From: a virus | IMG/VR virus record: IMGVR_UViG_3300023116_005108 | Span: 1 to 64,000 of that record | Length of the DNA: 64,000 nt | Strand: one strand, 5' to 3' | Part shown: piece after piece, positions 18,510 to 27,642 of the stretch | Layout: each line of letters begins with the position of its first letter | How positions within the stretch are numbered: the stretch's first letter is position 1 | Made by a program: the position numbers and the translations under genes | The notes under the pieces: generated by a model | Seen by the model: the letters and a program-made list of their open reading frames with translations, nothing else | What the model was told of the DNA's origin: nothing | Database searches by the model: none

Positions 18510-19227
18510 TGATTTCTTTCCAATTGAATACTTGGGGGTCGCTAGATTCTTCACTGGCTATGTTTTTTAGCTTATTAGAAAACGATTCCATCATATCTCC
18601 ATTAAGCCATTTATAAATATGTACCATACTGACGGACTGATGTAGCTTTTCATCAATCGGTTCGATATGTAATACACGGTGCATCAACTTGGTAGTAAAT
18701 TTATGGACCTTTTCAAAAATAGTATAGTCAATTTCTTTATCACAATTAAAAAGAAAGACATACCCGTTTTTCAGATGCTTTAAGCAATCAAAAACTCGTT
18801 TTTCGTCAGACACATCTTCATCAACGCTTCTAACAAATGAAGCATGAATATCTAATTCTTTAGAGATTTCTAATAATGGACTCAACTTACATTCATGTGA
18901 TATAATAAATTTAAAACGATTATTTGTTACATCTTTTAATTTGGAGAGGATATCTTTGACGTTATCAATCTCTTGAACTAATAGAATTATTGAGCCGGAA
19001 AGAAATACCTCTTCTTCACAAAGTTTTATTTTTTCTTCTAATGATAAGTCTTCATTCCAGTCATGAGTTCTTCTATATCTACAAACTCTATCTATTGATG
19101 GGCCGTCATCATTCCATTCTATAGTCGCTCCCCGCTGCGTAAACATATCTATAAGGCCATGACTGCATTCTTTTTTATCTGGATTATAGAAACAGCATTC
19201 ATTACAAAATGTTCCTAGTTTAGCCAT
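18484..19227 (-). CDS. hypothetical protein with N-terminal Cys cluster (247 aa)
   Basis: The first 55 residues carry FCNECCFYNPDKKECSHG and a later RVCRYRR, a set of five cysteines (CxxCC, C, C) that could hold zinc or an iron-sulfur cluster. The remainder (residues ~75-215) has short strands such as SIILLVQEIDNV and RFKFIISHECK and looks like the GT-A type fold of a short family 2 glycosyltransferase, without a clear DxD. It overlaps the large glycosyltransferase upstream by 13 bases. Function unknown; the group context suggests a sugar-transfer role. Confidence 0.45.
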   Translation of the reverse strand: MAKLGTFCNECCFYNPDKKECSHGLIDMFTQRGATIEWNDDGPSIDRVCRYRRTHDWNEDLSLEEKIKLCEEEVFLSGSIILLVQEIDNVKDILSKLKDVTNNRFKFIISHECKLSPLLEISKELDIHASFVRSVDEDVSDEKRVFDCLKHLKNGYVFLFNCDKEIDYTIFEKVHKFTTKLMHRVLHIEPIDEKLHQSVSMVHIYKWLNGDMMESFSNKLKNIASEESSDPQVFNWKEINEACANNL

Positions 19228-20855
19228 AATTCGTTCCCGTCTTTTAATTTAGATCTATTTATTCTCACATCTTCCCAGATATTATAATTCTGTAGTCTCC
19301 GACCAAATACATTAATAATTGACTGCCTATCAACTGGTCTTTGTTTATTTGGATTTGATGGAGTAAATTCATTAGAGAAATGATCATCCCACGCAATCTT
19401 GCTAGATCCTTTTGTTAGATCAGACATTAAGTTCCTCGTAAAGTACGAGTTTTTGTGCCCCTCGTAGTAGCAAAATAGTTCGGTTAACTCCCGCACAAAT
19501 CTTTCATTAGACTTTTCTTCCATATTTATTTTTGAAGGTCTAATGATATTTGCAGGCTGTTTCCAGTCAGCATATTCACAGTCGTCAATGACTTCCATCC
19601 ACTTTGCGGCAGTCTTGTCCCAGCTATAATGATCTTCAAATAGCTGACGAATATTACTCTTTTGAGTTTTGTCTGATAGAAAAGTTTTTATGATCTCTAC
19701 TATGCTATTCTCATCAACAACAGCACGATCACATCCAGTTTCTAATTCTTTATACTTTGTATAAGATATTGGATATGCATCTAGTTTATTAACAATGTCT
19801 TCCATAGCGGAATAGTTAGTGCAGGCAATTGGTATTCCACATGCAGCAGCCTCAACTTGAGGAAGACCGAACCCTTCTGAATTTGCTGGCTGAAGGTAAA
19901 GATCAAAAATGTTATATATCTTTGCCAGTATTTCATCTGAAACGCCATTAGATACACTAGACGGCATTGAACTAAATTTATTACATTTAAGGCAGACTTT
20001 TCTGGCATCTGAAAAAAAACAGACTTCAACATTTTTGCAATCTGTGTTTCCGCATACGTATGTCATTAAAACTCTAGAAGAGATATCATTAGAGTGGATT
20101 AAGTTTGCTAAATTCCATCCAGCGTCTGGATAGCTGGTATGCATATACAAATATGTTTTGGTGTCGCCAGTTTCTTTTAGATACTTACTAAATGCAGAAA
20201 TCAACGCGGGAAATAACTTCCGACGTTGATTCCTCATTACACTACCAATAATATTTATATCATCGCGGACGCCAAATTCATCTCTAACAGATTTTTGATT
20301 CATAGGAATGAAAGCATCGGATGCTGATGGAGGGGCAGAGCCAACTGTATTTATGTTCTTTCCAGCCTGTTCTTCTAGGACATTCTTAGCCCAATCAGAA
20401 TAGGTTAGTACATAATTTGCATCACAGAATAAATCAATCCATTCTGGATTCTGTGGCGATGCATCTACAGTTGGCATCCATGCCCATTTGAAAATTCTTC
20501 TATATGGAGAATGATATACAAAGGCATCCATCCAATAATCACGAATTGTTAAAACAATATCTGGCTCGAAATCTAAACAAACTCTTTCAAATCTCCAGCT
20601 TCCAAATTGATTGCCCGGACTAGAATTATACGATTTCATTTGTTCTTCGTTATGCTCATCTGGAAGAACTGGATAATTTTTCCAAGGAATACTGGAGCGT
20701 CTTGGATCATTAGCGGCTCCATATACAGACATTTCCGCTACATCGTATTTACCGCTTCTATATAGACGCGATATTACTTCCTTACTGTATTTTGCATATC
20801 CCGTATTTAGATATGCGGCCTCGCTAATGAAGAGTACTCTTTTTTTTCTAGCCAT
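19215..20855 (-). CDS. family 4-type glycosyltransferase with inserted zinc knuckle (546 aa)
   Basis: GT-B fold. The N-terminus KRVLFISEAAYLNTGYAKYSKEVI has the Gly-rich acceptor loop. The donor-binding half holds EGFGLPQVEAAACGIPIA (residues ~325-345), the E-x7-E signature of GT4 retaining enzymes. Between the halves (residues ~265-295) is an unusual insert with five cysteines (CGNTDCKNVEVC, then CLKC) that looks like a zinc knuckle. The C-terminal ~110 residues after the catalytic domain are an extra helical extension. It is the first glycan gene downstream of the sigma factor gene, overlapping it by 8 bases. Confidence 0.75.
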   Translation of the reverse strand: MARKKRVLFISEAAYLNTGYAKYSKEVISRLYRSGKYDVAEMSVYGAANDPRRSSIPWKNYPVLPDEHNEEQMKSYNSSPGNQFGSWRFERVCLDFEPDIVLTIRDYWMDAFVYHSPYRRIFKWAWMPTVDASPQNPEWIDLFCDANYVLTYSDWAKNVLEEQAGKNINTVGSAPPSASDAFIPMNQKSVRDEFGVRDDINIIGSVMRNQRRKLFPALISAFSKYLKETGDTKTYLYMHTSYPDAGWNLANLIHSNDISSRVLMTYVCGNTDCKNVEVCFFSDARKVCLKCNKFSSMPSSVSNGVSDEILAKIYNIFDLYLQPANSEGFGLPQVEAAACGIPIACTNYSAMEDIVNKLDAYPISYTKYKELETGCDRAVVDENSIVEIIKTFLSDKTQKSNIRQLFEDHYSWDKTAAKWMEVIDDCEYADWKQPANIIRPSKINMEEKSNERFVRELTELFCYYEGHKNSYFTRNLMSDLTKGSSKIAWDDHFSNEFTPSNPNKQRPVDRQSIINVFGRRLQNYNIWEDVRINRSKLKDGNELWLN

Positions 20856-21324
20856 TATTTGTTGCTAGCCTTTCTTTGATTTCTGAAAGTATTGAAGACA
20901 CTTTATTCGAGTTTAGATTTAGTTTTTTGCCAATAGCTCTATTGGATTCGCCATTTCTCTTTAGTGTCACAATCTTTTCTTCAATTGTATTTTTTAAATT
21001 ATAATAATCCAATACATCAGATTTGAGAATTTCTTCTGTTTCATCATAACTAAGGCTCTTTAATTCATTATAAATTAGTTCACGGCCAATCTTATTTTTT
21101 CTAATAAACTTTATCATATCATTCTTAGCACAGTGCGTAATAAATGTTGAGACCCTTCCTCGTTCTGGATTGTATTTATTTGCACTTTTGCAAATTGCTA
21201 AAAATCCAACTTGGATTAGATCTTCTATGCTAAATGCCTTGTTTGGGATATAAAGAGAATTTGCAATACTGTAGATAAGGTTTTTGTTCTCTTCAATCAT
21301 TTTTTCAACTTGAGAATCCATCAT
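20848..21324 (-). CDS. small phage sigma factor, sigma-70 family (158 aa)
   Basis: Region 2 is clear: NLIYSIANSLY, then FSIEDLIQVGFLAICKSANKYNPERG and VSTFITHCAKNDMIKFIRK (residues ~15-75), matching the core-binding and -10 recognition helices. After a short linker a region-4-like helix-turn-helix follows (TLKRNGESNRAIGKKLNLNSNKVSSIL, residues ~115-145). Region 3 is absent, as in minimal ECF-like and phage late sigmas. A strong GGAGG sits 3 bases before the first ATG and 6 before the second, so translation may start one codon in. It probably redirects host RNA polymerase to phage promoters. Confidence 0.75.
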   Translation of the reverse strand: MMDSQVEKMIEENKNLIYSIANSLYIPNKAFSIEDLIQVGFLAICKSANKYNPERGRVSTFITHCAKNDMIKFIRKNKIGRELIYNELKSLSYDETEEILKSDVLDYYNLKNTIEEKIVTLKRNGESNRAIGKKLNLNSNKVSSILSEIKERLATNNG

Positions 21325-21653
21325 CGTCCTCCGTACTTAATAATCTTAAACTCGTTAATTCTAAAACAAATTAGCTCACTTGTTGGTGAGCCACTATTAT
21401 CATGAGATATTGATCTGGCCGTTGAATCTACTATCAAAATGTAATCGCCGGGATCGGCATTAGATTCGATGGTCAGTGCTGCACCACCCCATGCTTCAAA
21501 GTTCAAAAGTTCATAATCAATTTTTTTGTTTTTAGACTTTGTACTTCTTCTATTTTCTATTTTAAGCTGTAATGTTATTTTACAAATACTGGAATCGACA
21601 TCTGTCTCAAAATTCTTGCTACGTATTTGCCCATAGAATATGCACTTATTCAT
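21321..21653 (-). CDS. SSB-like OB-fold protein (110 aa)
   Basis: A 110-aa protein with an OB-fold texture: MNKCIFYGQIRSKNFE, CKITLQLKIENRR, LLNFEAWGGAALTI, then PGDYILIVDSTARSI and a final IKYGG strand. The order of strands and the EAWGGAA segment match bacterial SSB (…FWGKQAE…). The C-terminal acidic tip is missing, so recruitment of partners must differ from cellular SSB. Located between the sigma factor and the polymerase C-terminal piece. GAGG lies seven bases before the ATG. Confidence 0.6.
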   Translation of the reverse strand: MNKCIFYGQIRSKNFETDVDSSICKITLQLKIENRRSTKSKNKKIDYELLNFEAWGGAALTIESNADPGDYILIVDSTARSISHDNSGSPTSELICFRINEFKIIKYGGR

Positions 21654-21662
21654 TTAACTGCC

Positions 21663-23222
21663 TCAAATGCTAAAAACTTTATCAATAATAAATGAATTTC
21701 TGGTTTTATCTTTTATTTGACCAGATAATAATACTGTGGCTCTATCGTATATTATATCTTTGTTTTGCTCGTATACATCAGGAAAAATAACAATATTTTC
21801 TAATTCTCCAGAATCATCTTCGGCAGATACAAAAGCCATGATGTCGCCGTTCTTAGTTTTATGCTCTCTAACAGTTTTAATAATTACAGCAATAACACAA
21901 TTGTCTGCTCTGCCATCTGTCAATTGTTTACATGTGGCATTTGCGTGACATGCATCTGAACAGGCGTTGAGTTCCGAGTGATTAATCGCATATCCAAGCA
22001 GCTTTTCTTCTATTCTAGCATATGTCATGGAGTTGTCAGCAAGATTCCTGCCGGGATTTTGAATTCTCATCAAGATATCCTCAATCTTCATGTATCGGCT
22101 CTGTGTAGATATAAATCCTCCATCCTTTTTAACTCCATAGGATAGTAGATTTTTTACAATTTCTGCCGCTGTTAAATTATTAATATTGAGATGTTCTTGT
22201 ATTGACTGCATTTCTTTCTTGGTAAAGTCAGAAAAGCAGTGAAACTCATGAATCATTTCCGTTCTTGATTTGCCAAGACCAGCAAACGCACCAACGCTAA
22301 TTAAGTTTTCTATAGCTCTCTTATTTACATTAGGTAGTACATGAACCAATAGGTTGGACCAGTTTATGCTTGAAATATTTGAGATACTATCCTTTAATTG
22401 TTGGAGATGAATTGCACCAACATTCTTGACGTTGCAAATGCCGAAATGAATAGCTGGAAACATACCATCGCGTTTTCCGAAAGTGAAGTTTTCCTCAAGT
22501 ACTGAAATGCTTGGACCTTTGATTTCAAGACCTTCCGCTCTTGCTGCCATAATAAGTTGACGCTTTTCCATATCGGGATCAATCTTATCATCGGCATCTC
22601 GTAGCCAGTTTTTCATAAACCTGTCAACATAGTAATTTTTTATATAAGCTGACCAATAGGCCATTTTAGCATATGCTACTGCATGAGATTTATTGAATGA
22701 ATACCTAGCCGACTTTTCGATCATGTCAAAGATCTCAGTAGCCTTGCTTTCTTCAATATTATTTTGTTTAGATCCATCAATAAACTTGACGCGAACCTGC
22801 TTCATCAGATCCGCCTTCTTTTTACCAATAGCCTTGCGTAAGTCGTCTGCCTCTTTCAAGTTGAATCCAGCCATCTTAACAGCGATTTCCATCGCCTGTT
22901 CTTGATATACAATAACTCCGTAAGTTTCTTCAAGTAGCTTATCAATAGCTGGATGCAGGCTTGGAACTTTATCTTTACCATGCTTTCTATCTACATAATG
23001 CTGGGTCATAGACTTTCCATCGACGAAAGCCTTTAAGGTTCCGGGTCTAATAATACTAATCAGTGCTGCTAATTCAAGAATATTATCAGGCTTCAGTGCC
23101 CTGCACCATGTCTTGCCAAGATGACTCTCAATTTGAAAGCATCCCTTGACACGGCCTTCGCCAATCATATCCCAAACGGCACGATCATTTTCATTCAATT
23201 TTGTGATATCAATCTTCTGCAT
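21663..23222 (-). CDS. dnaE: DNA polymerase III alpha, C-terminal part: fingers to OB fold (519 aa)
   Basis: The C-terminal piece of a DnaE-type replicative polymerase. It begins at the linker just before the fingers (KGCFQIESHLG), continues with ISIIRPGTL, EETYGVIVYQEQAMEIA, the DLRKAIGKK helix and the SFNKSHAVAYAKMAYWSAYIK motif, then a HhH-type region (KRAIENLISVGAF). It ends with an OB fold (AVIIKTVREHKTKNGDIMAF to VLLSGQIKD). A Cys-rich insert (CSDACHANATCKQ) precedes the OB fold. The palm and PHP parts are on a separate gene at 23927-25765, with the exonuclease gene between. Start lacks a strong Shine-Dalgarno (AAGG nine bases off). Confidence 0.85.
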   Translation of the reverse strand: MQKIDITKLNENDRAVWDMIGEGRVKGCFQIESHLGKTWCRALKPDNILELAALISIIRPGTLKAFVDGKSMTQHYVDRKHGKDKVPSLHPAIDKLLEETYGVIVYQEQAMEIAVKMAGFNLKEADDLRKAIGKKKADLMKQVRVKFIDGSKQNNIEESKATEIFDMIEKSARYSFNKSHAVAYAKMAYWSAYIKNYYVDRFMKNWLRDADDKIDPDMEKRQLIMAARAEGLEIKGPSISVLEENFTFGKRDGMFPAIHFGICNVKNVGAIHLQQLKDSISNISSINWSNLLVHVLPNVNKRAIENLISVGAFAGLGKSRTEMIHEFHCFSDFTKKEMQSIQEHLNINNLTAAEIVKNLLSYGVKKDGGFISTQSRYMKIEDILMRIQNPGRNLADNSMTYARIEEKLLGYAINHSELNACSDACHANATCKQLTDGRADNCVIAVIIKTVREHKTKNGDIMAFVSAEDDSGELENIVIFPDVYEQNKDIIYDRATVLLSGQIKDKTRNSFIIDKVFSI

Positions 23223-23259
23223 CTTTATTGACCTTGTTATTTTTTTTCTTTATGTTCAA

Positions 23260-23940
23260 TCATGCAAATGCACCCTTAAACGTTTTACGAGACGCTGTGC
23301 TTCTTAACATTCTCATAGTTCTACAGAATAATTCCGCTGTCATAATAACGTCGGACATTGCATCATGTGCCGTCCCTTTATCGTAACCCATATATCCACG
23401 GACAAGATTATCGGCAGAAAGTGAATTCACATCTTTATTGTTTTCAAACAATGCAAACATAAAGTCAAGCATGTCAATGCTATGAATTCGATTGAACAAA
23501 TCCTGCTCGCCACGCTTGTTATCTACAGGTCCAAAATTCCACGGATCTGTCGTACATAGGCGATTCACGATGATAGAGTCAAAACCCTTGATATTATATC
23601 CTACAGATACTGGTGCCGACCAATTACTTCCTTTGAAGTTGTACTGATTGACGTAATCTGTAAAGTTTTTCCAGACGGCTTTAATAGTTGGTGCCTTCTT
23701 TAGCATTTCTGCGGTCTTTCCGTGAACTGCAACGGCACCATCTTCAAGCGGGTCAACACCAAGTGTTTCACACTTTTTTATGTTTAGCTCTGGCTTCATT
23801 AAAGACTGAAACTCGGAACCTTCTTTGATTTCAAGTTTACGACCATGAACAACAACAGCGGCAATCTGTACGGGTTGTGTTGTGTACGGATTAGCTGATG
23901 TAGTTTCAAAGTCATAAACAATGTAGTCACGATAATTCAT
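23260..23940 (-). CDS. DEDDh 3'-5' exonuclease, DnaQ-like proofreading subunit (226 aa)
   Basis: All four DEDDh motifs are visible: YDFETTSANPY (Asp and Glu, residues ~8-18), VSVGYNIKGFDSIIV (Asp, ~115), and AHDAMSDVIMTAELF (His and Asp, ~195). I chose the ATG giving MNYRDYIVYDFET, with AGGA eight bases before it, over a TTG five codons upstream. It overlaps the polymerase N-terminal gene by 14 bases and precedes the C-terminal gene by 37, so polymerase and proofreader are coexpressed. It probably acts as the epsilon-like subunit of the split polymerase. Confidence 0.85.
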   Translation of the reverse strand: MNYRDYIVYDFETTSANPYTTQPVQIAAVVVHGRKLEIKEGSEFQSLMKPELNIKKCETLGVDPLEDGAVAVHGKTAEMLKKAPTIKAVWKNFTDYVNQYNFKGSNWSAPVSVGYNIKGFDSIIVNRLCTTDPWNFGPVDNKRGEQDLFNRIHSIDMLDFMFALFENNKDVNSLSADNLVRGYMGYDKGTAHDAMSDVIMTAELFCRTMRMLRSTASRKTFKGAFA

Positions 23941-25765
23941 AATTAATTTCCTCAACAGTATTTGAAATTTTCTCCAGAAGAGAAACGCCTAAAATGTCAA
24001 ATTTAACACATCCAATAGCTTCTAAGTCGCCCATTTCCATGCCCGCAATTTGCTCGGAACTACGAGATGATTTTACCATAGGGCAGATTTTTGTCAAGTC
24101 ATCAGATGCAATTACAACGCCAGCAGCATGTTTGCCTTGAGTTTTGAAGACGCCTTCCATACGCATTGCCTGCTCAAACACCTTAGCATACTCGCCTTGT
24201 AGAGTATCGTCATCGTCAAGCCAGCAGTAATCAATTAGAGAATTCCTGTCATTTTCCAAAGCCCAGCGAATTACTGATGGATTATCCATTTCTTCCAGCA
24301 GGTCGGAAATGGCAGCTTCGTTTGGAATCCTCTCCGTAATCTTATTCATTTCGTCAAAACTGCACGACTCATTGACTCTTAACACTTCCTTCAAAATAGA
24401 CCTTCCTGCAAGTCTACCAAATGTAAGCATCTGGCAAACTTGACTATCGCCATATTTATTCTTTAGATATTCGACAACCTTATCACGGTACGATGGCGGA
24501 AAGTCAATGTCGATATCGGGAAGTGATACATGATCTTCAGTATTTCTACCTTCATTATAGAATCGTTCAAAAATCAAGCCATATTCAATTGGGTCGATTA
24601 GAGTAATTCCTGTGAGATAGCATACTAATGATCCACCACCAGAACCTCGACCGGGACCAACCAAGCATCCTTGATTTCTAAAATAGTTAACATAATCTTG
24701 AACGATTAAGAAGTATCCGGCAAGATTTGCCTTTTCGATAACCTCTAGCTCTTTAAGTACACGATCTTTATATATATCATATTTATATGGATCTACTCCA
24801 GTCATAATGAGACGTTTCCATCCCTTACGACATAGCTCCTTTAGATATTCATCTTCAGTGCTTCCATCCGGAGTTTCAAAGTTTGGCAGCTTAGGTTTGG
24901 ATAGGATATTAATGTCGGCACACAATTCAGTAATCTTGTCAAGATTATCTACCTGTTCTGAACTGTATGCTGCTTCAATAGCTTCTCTAGTCTTGATATG
25001 GTATGAGCTACTCCTAATAAATTTAAGCAAGTCGATATCTTTAGCATTGCTAATCTTATCGGCAAGTTGACGCATAGTTGTCTTCAGCTTAGTACAGATT
25101 AATACGCGATGATCAACAGCATCTTTTCTTTCGGGATAATAACTTGATGTATTCGGAATTACATTGTCATAGACGGATAGAATGTCAGACATTACCTTGG
25201 AGATCGGGAAAGTATCTGAGTCAAGATTGTTGACTTCTAGATAATAATGAGCAAATGTTTGATGCATCAACGCTATTTCATCATTGAGTATTTCTTTCCA
25301 GTTATTGTCAATGCATGACTTAACCATTTCAATATCGGCAGCATCAAAGATGCAGTCTATATTTGGAAATAGTTTATTAAATAGCTTACTACCGACATAG
25401 CCATCAATGCAGATAAAGTTGTCTGGATTAATGCTTTGTGTCAAATCGGCAAATGAAATTTTTGGAGTGCCATCATGGTTATCTTTAGAATTGGCCTGAG
25501 ATATAACTCCGAGTAAATCATCCCATGCTTCAATATTTCTACATACAAGAGTTAGTCTTGAATTATCATCTAAGATAATCTCAGATCCAATGAGCGGGGT
25601 GATATCTTCCTTTTTACATGCTTGTATGAAATTAACGCAGCCGCTAATCGTGGCTACATCAGTAATTCCAGCATATCTATATCCAGCATCTTTGCAGGCT
25701 TTGGCAATCTGCTTAGATCGAGATGTAGACATAAGTAATGAATAATGGCTGTGATTTCTAATCAT
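23927..25765 (-). CDS. dnaE: DNA polymerase III alpha, N-terminal part: PHP and palm (612 aa)
   Basis: The N-terminal piece of a DnaE-type polymerase. Residues 1-70 are the PHP domain (NHSHYSLLMSTSRS, ITDVATISGCVNF, PLIGSEI); the usual His in ITDHG is replaced by Val, so the PHP site may be inactive. The palm follows: YFLIVQDYVNYF, GCLVGPGRGSGGGSLVCYL, LPDIDIDFPPSYRD (the two catalytic Asp), then QGKHAAGVVIAS and VKFDILGVSLLEKI (third catalytic Asp). The gene stops about 20 residues after that third Asp, at the palm/fingers border. Together with the C-terminal piece it equals about 1130 residues, the usual DnaE length. AAGGA precedes the ATG. Confidence 0.88.
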   Translation of the reverse strand: MIRNHSHYSLLMSTSRSKQIAKACKDAGYRYAGITDVATISGCVNFIQACKKEDITPLIGSEIILDDNSRLTLVCRNIEAWDDLLGVISQANSKDNHDGTPKISFADLTQSINPDNFICIDGYVGSKLFNKLFPNIDCIFDAADIEMVKSCIDNNWKEILNDEIALMHQTFAHYYLEVNNLDSDTFPISKVMSDILSVYDNVIPNTSSYYPERKDAVDHRVLICTKLKTTMRQLADKISNAKDIDLLKFIRSSSYHIKTREAIEAAYSSEQVDNLDKITELCADINILSKPKLPNFETPDGSTEDEYLKELCRKGWKRLIMTGVDPYKYDIYKDRVLKELEVIEKANLAGYFLIVQDYVNYFRNQGCLVGPGRGSGGGSLVCYLTGITLIDPIEYGLIFERFYNEGRNTEDHVSLPDIDIDFPPSYRDKVVEYLKNKYGDSQVCQMLTFGRLAGRSILKEVLRVNESCSFDEMNKITERIPNEAAISDLLEEMDNPSVIRWALENDRNSLIDYCWLDDDDTLQGEYAKVFEQAMRMEGVFKTQGKHAAGVVIASDDLTKICPMVKSSRSSEQIAGMEMGDLEAIGCVKFDILGVSLLEKISNTVEEINYELS

Positions 25766-25797
25766 ATATCAATTCCTTACACTTACAGCAAGTTTTA

Positions 25798-26814
25798 CTA
25801 ATTACTTTCATTATCTTCTCCAAGTCTACCTCCACCAGCACCATATTTTCCAAGTTTATTCAAATTAGCATGTTCGCATACAACAGTGTTCATACCCTTA
25901 GATCTTATCAAATCATGGAAGTATTGGCAAGTAGTTTTTCCAGAATCTTGAAACTCTTCTGAAAATTTACACAATTTTGTACACTTCCAGTTTTGCTGAT
26001 CTATAGAGAGTTGTCTCGGCAGGTCAACTGATCGGATGTATTCAAACTTTTCCCGAAGCATGTCTTCTGCTTTCTTGTAATCCTCTTCGCTAAAGACAAT
26101 ATCAAAAACCCCGCCATTATTAACATAATAAATGGATACATAGAAATTTCTTTCTGGGAAGAGATTCTTTAATGCGTAATAATAGAGTAGCAATTGTTTA
26201 TCAGAGCAAAGATCTTCGTAGGTCTTTTCTTTACCTGTTGCCCAATTCAATCGCTTGCCGGTTTTATAATCCAAGACTTGGAAGTACAGATCATCCTCTT
26301 TGATAATTACGTCGATTGTGCCCTTGATAGAAAGATATCCATCAAATACTTTGTCATTAATCTCATATCGGTACTTAGCCCAATCTTGCTTAATCTCAAT
26401 ATCAAAGAATTGCTCTGTGGCATTGATATTTTGATTTCTCGGGTCCATATAGCCATCATTGTAAGCTAATGCTTTGTATACCCATCCAATACATGTCTGT
26501 AGATCTTTTGGTCCTAAGCCAACATCTTCTTCATGATATTTGTAGTATTCAAAGCATAGCTCTGTAACGAATTCTATATCATCGCATTGAGCAAACGTTA
26601 AGTCCTGAATGTCATCATTCTTCAGTTTTCTTTTCTTCTCTTCTTGAGCCTTTTTCTTGTCAGCCAGTACCTGCATTACACGATGAAAGACCGTACCTAG
26701 TACGGCCTTTTTATTCGTTTTATCTTTCATGCCTAATACGTACTGAAAGAAATATTTCATTTCGCACATCTCAAACGTGCCTAATGAACTGCTTCTATGG
26801 TAACATATAATCAT
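25798..26814 (-). CDS. RecB/Cas4-type PD-(D/E)XK nuclease (338 aa)
   Basis: The N-terminus has FEMCEMKYFFQYVLG, the first helix with a Cys, as in RecB-family nucleases. The active site follows: AVLGTVFHRVMQ (His), IKGTIDVIIKEDD (Asp) and LYFQVLDYKTGKRL (Asp-x-Lys), then QLLLYYYAL (the QxxxY helix). The C-terminal part has further cysteines (CTKLCKF, CQYF), so with the N-terminal Cys an iron-sulfur cluster as in AddB/Cas4 is possible. It probably processes DNA ends in recombination or replication. It lies between the polymerase and the dNMP kinase gene. Confidence 0.75.
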   Translation of the reverse strand: MIICYHRSSSLGTFEMCEMKYFFQYVLGMKDKTNKKAVLGTVFHRVMQVLADKKKAQEEKKRKLKNDDIQDLTFAQCDDIEFVTELCFEYYKYHEEDVGLGPKDLQTCIGWVYKALAYNDGYMDPRNQNINATEQFFDIEIKQDWAKYRYEINDKVFDGYLSIKGTIDVIIKEDDLYFQVLDYKTGKRLNWATGKEKTYEDLCSDKQLLLYYYALKNLFPERNFYVSIYYVNNGGVFDIVFSEEDYKKAEDMLREKFEYIRSVDLPRQLSIDQQNWKCTKLCKFSEEFQDSGKTTCQYFHDLIRSKGMNTVVCEHANLNKLGKYGAGGGRLGEDNESN

Positions 26815-26820
26815 ATTAAA

Positions 26821-27642
26821 TCACTTTATTGATGCGGTGTACTTGCCCATTTCTCTGATCTTTTTGGTGACACCAAGGTTAATTAGTTCATCCAAGAATG
26901 CCTTGCATGATTGATTAATATCTAAATTTGAATTATCAATGATTGCGTCAAACTTATTATAATTGTCTGCGTCAATTTCACTCTGATGAGTGCTTTCATA
27001 GAGTGAGCGAGTTAGTCTAATAACTTTTCCACCACGCTTTTGCACAGCCTCAATCTCATTTAAGAATCGACAGTCGCCAATAACAGCAATCTCTGGTTTA
27101 TCAGCTTCAATTCTTCGAAAGCAATTTTCCAACCAGATTGGCTGGTACATTTTACGCATAACGTCTGTGCCAAAGAATTGCATGAACTCACGAGCGGTCA
27201 TTGGTCCCTTATGATGACATATCTTACCGTTGGGACCAATATCGCTAGTATCTCCCGGCATATTTTCCCATAATAGATGCTCCTGAATCTGATTCTTTTG
27301 TTCGTCTGTTCCATAGACACATTCTGGTGGAATATTAAATAGCATAACACAGATTTCTTTTAATGAATCTGCGAAATTATAGCCGCGAATAAGAGGCCAA
27401 ATTCTACGAGAGGCATATTGGAAAAATTCATCCGTATGCTGCTGTAGATCAAGAACTCCAAGTTCTTCAAACTCTTTTCCATTTTCATCATGAAAAGTAC
27501 AGTTTACCACAAGCTCCCCTTCCGGGGAAATTAGAAACTTTTCAACAATATCATGGCGTTTCATCTCATGACCATGTAGATAGTTGGAAAGAGTAGTCTT
27601 TCCTGATTGCTTTTTACCGCATAATGCAATGATCTGTGTCAT
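26821..27642 (-). CDS. deoxynucleoside monophosphate kinase (273 aa)
   Basis: A P-loop kinase of the T4 gp1 type. The Walker A motif is ALCGKKQSGKTT (residues ~6-17). The characteristic C-terminal half has REFMQFFGTDVMRKMYQPIWLENC and IAVIGDCRFLNEIEAVQKRGGKVIRL, both typical of phage dNMP kinases, and ends with a helix carrying FDAIIDNSNLDI. It phosphorylates dNMPs to dNDPs and, with NrdAB and MazG, feeds replication. I chose the ATG one codon into the open frame; it overlaps the primase stop in a TGATG. Confidence 0.8.
   Translation of the reverse strand: MTQIIALCGKKQSGKTTLSNYLHGHEMKRHDIVEKFLISPEGELVVNCTFHDENGKEFEELGVLDLQQHTDEFFQYASRRIWPLIRGYNFADSLKEICVMLFNIPPECVYGTDEQKNQIQEHLLWENMPGDTSDIGPNGKICHHKGPMTAREFMQFFGTDVMRKMYQPIWLENCFRRIEADKPEIAVIGDCRFLNEIEAVQKRGGKVIRLTRSLYESTHQSEIDADNYNKFDAIIDNSNLDINQSCKAFLDELINLGVTKKIREMGKYTASIK

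Noticed and set aside
21663-25765. A split intein joining the two DnaE pieces
   Set aside because: Neither piece ends or starts with intein blocks (no N-terminal Cys block, no HN-Cys junction), and the cyanobacterial insertion site at FNKSH is uninterrupted in the C-terminal piece.
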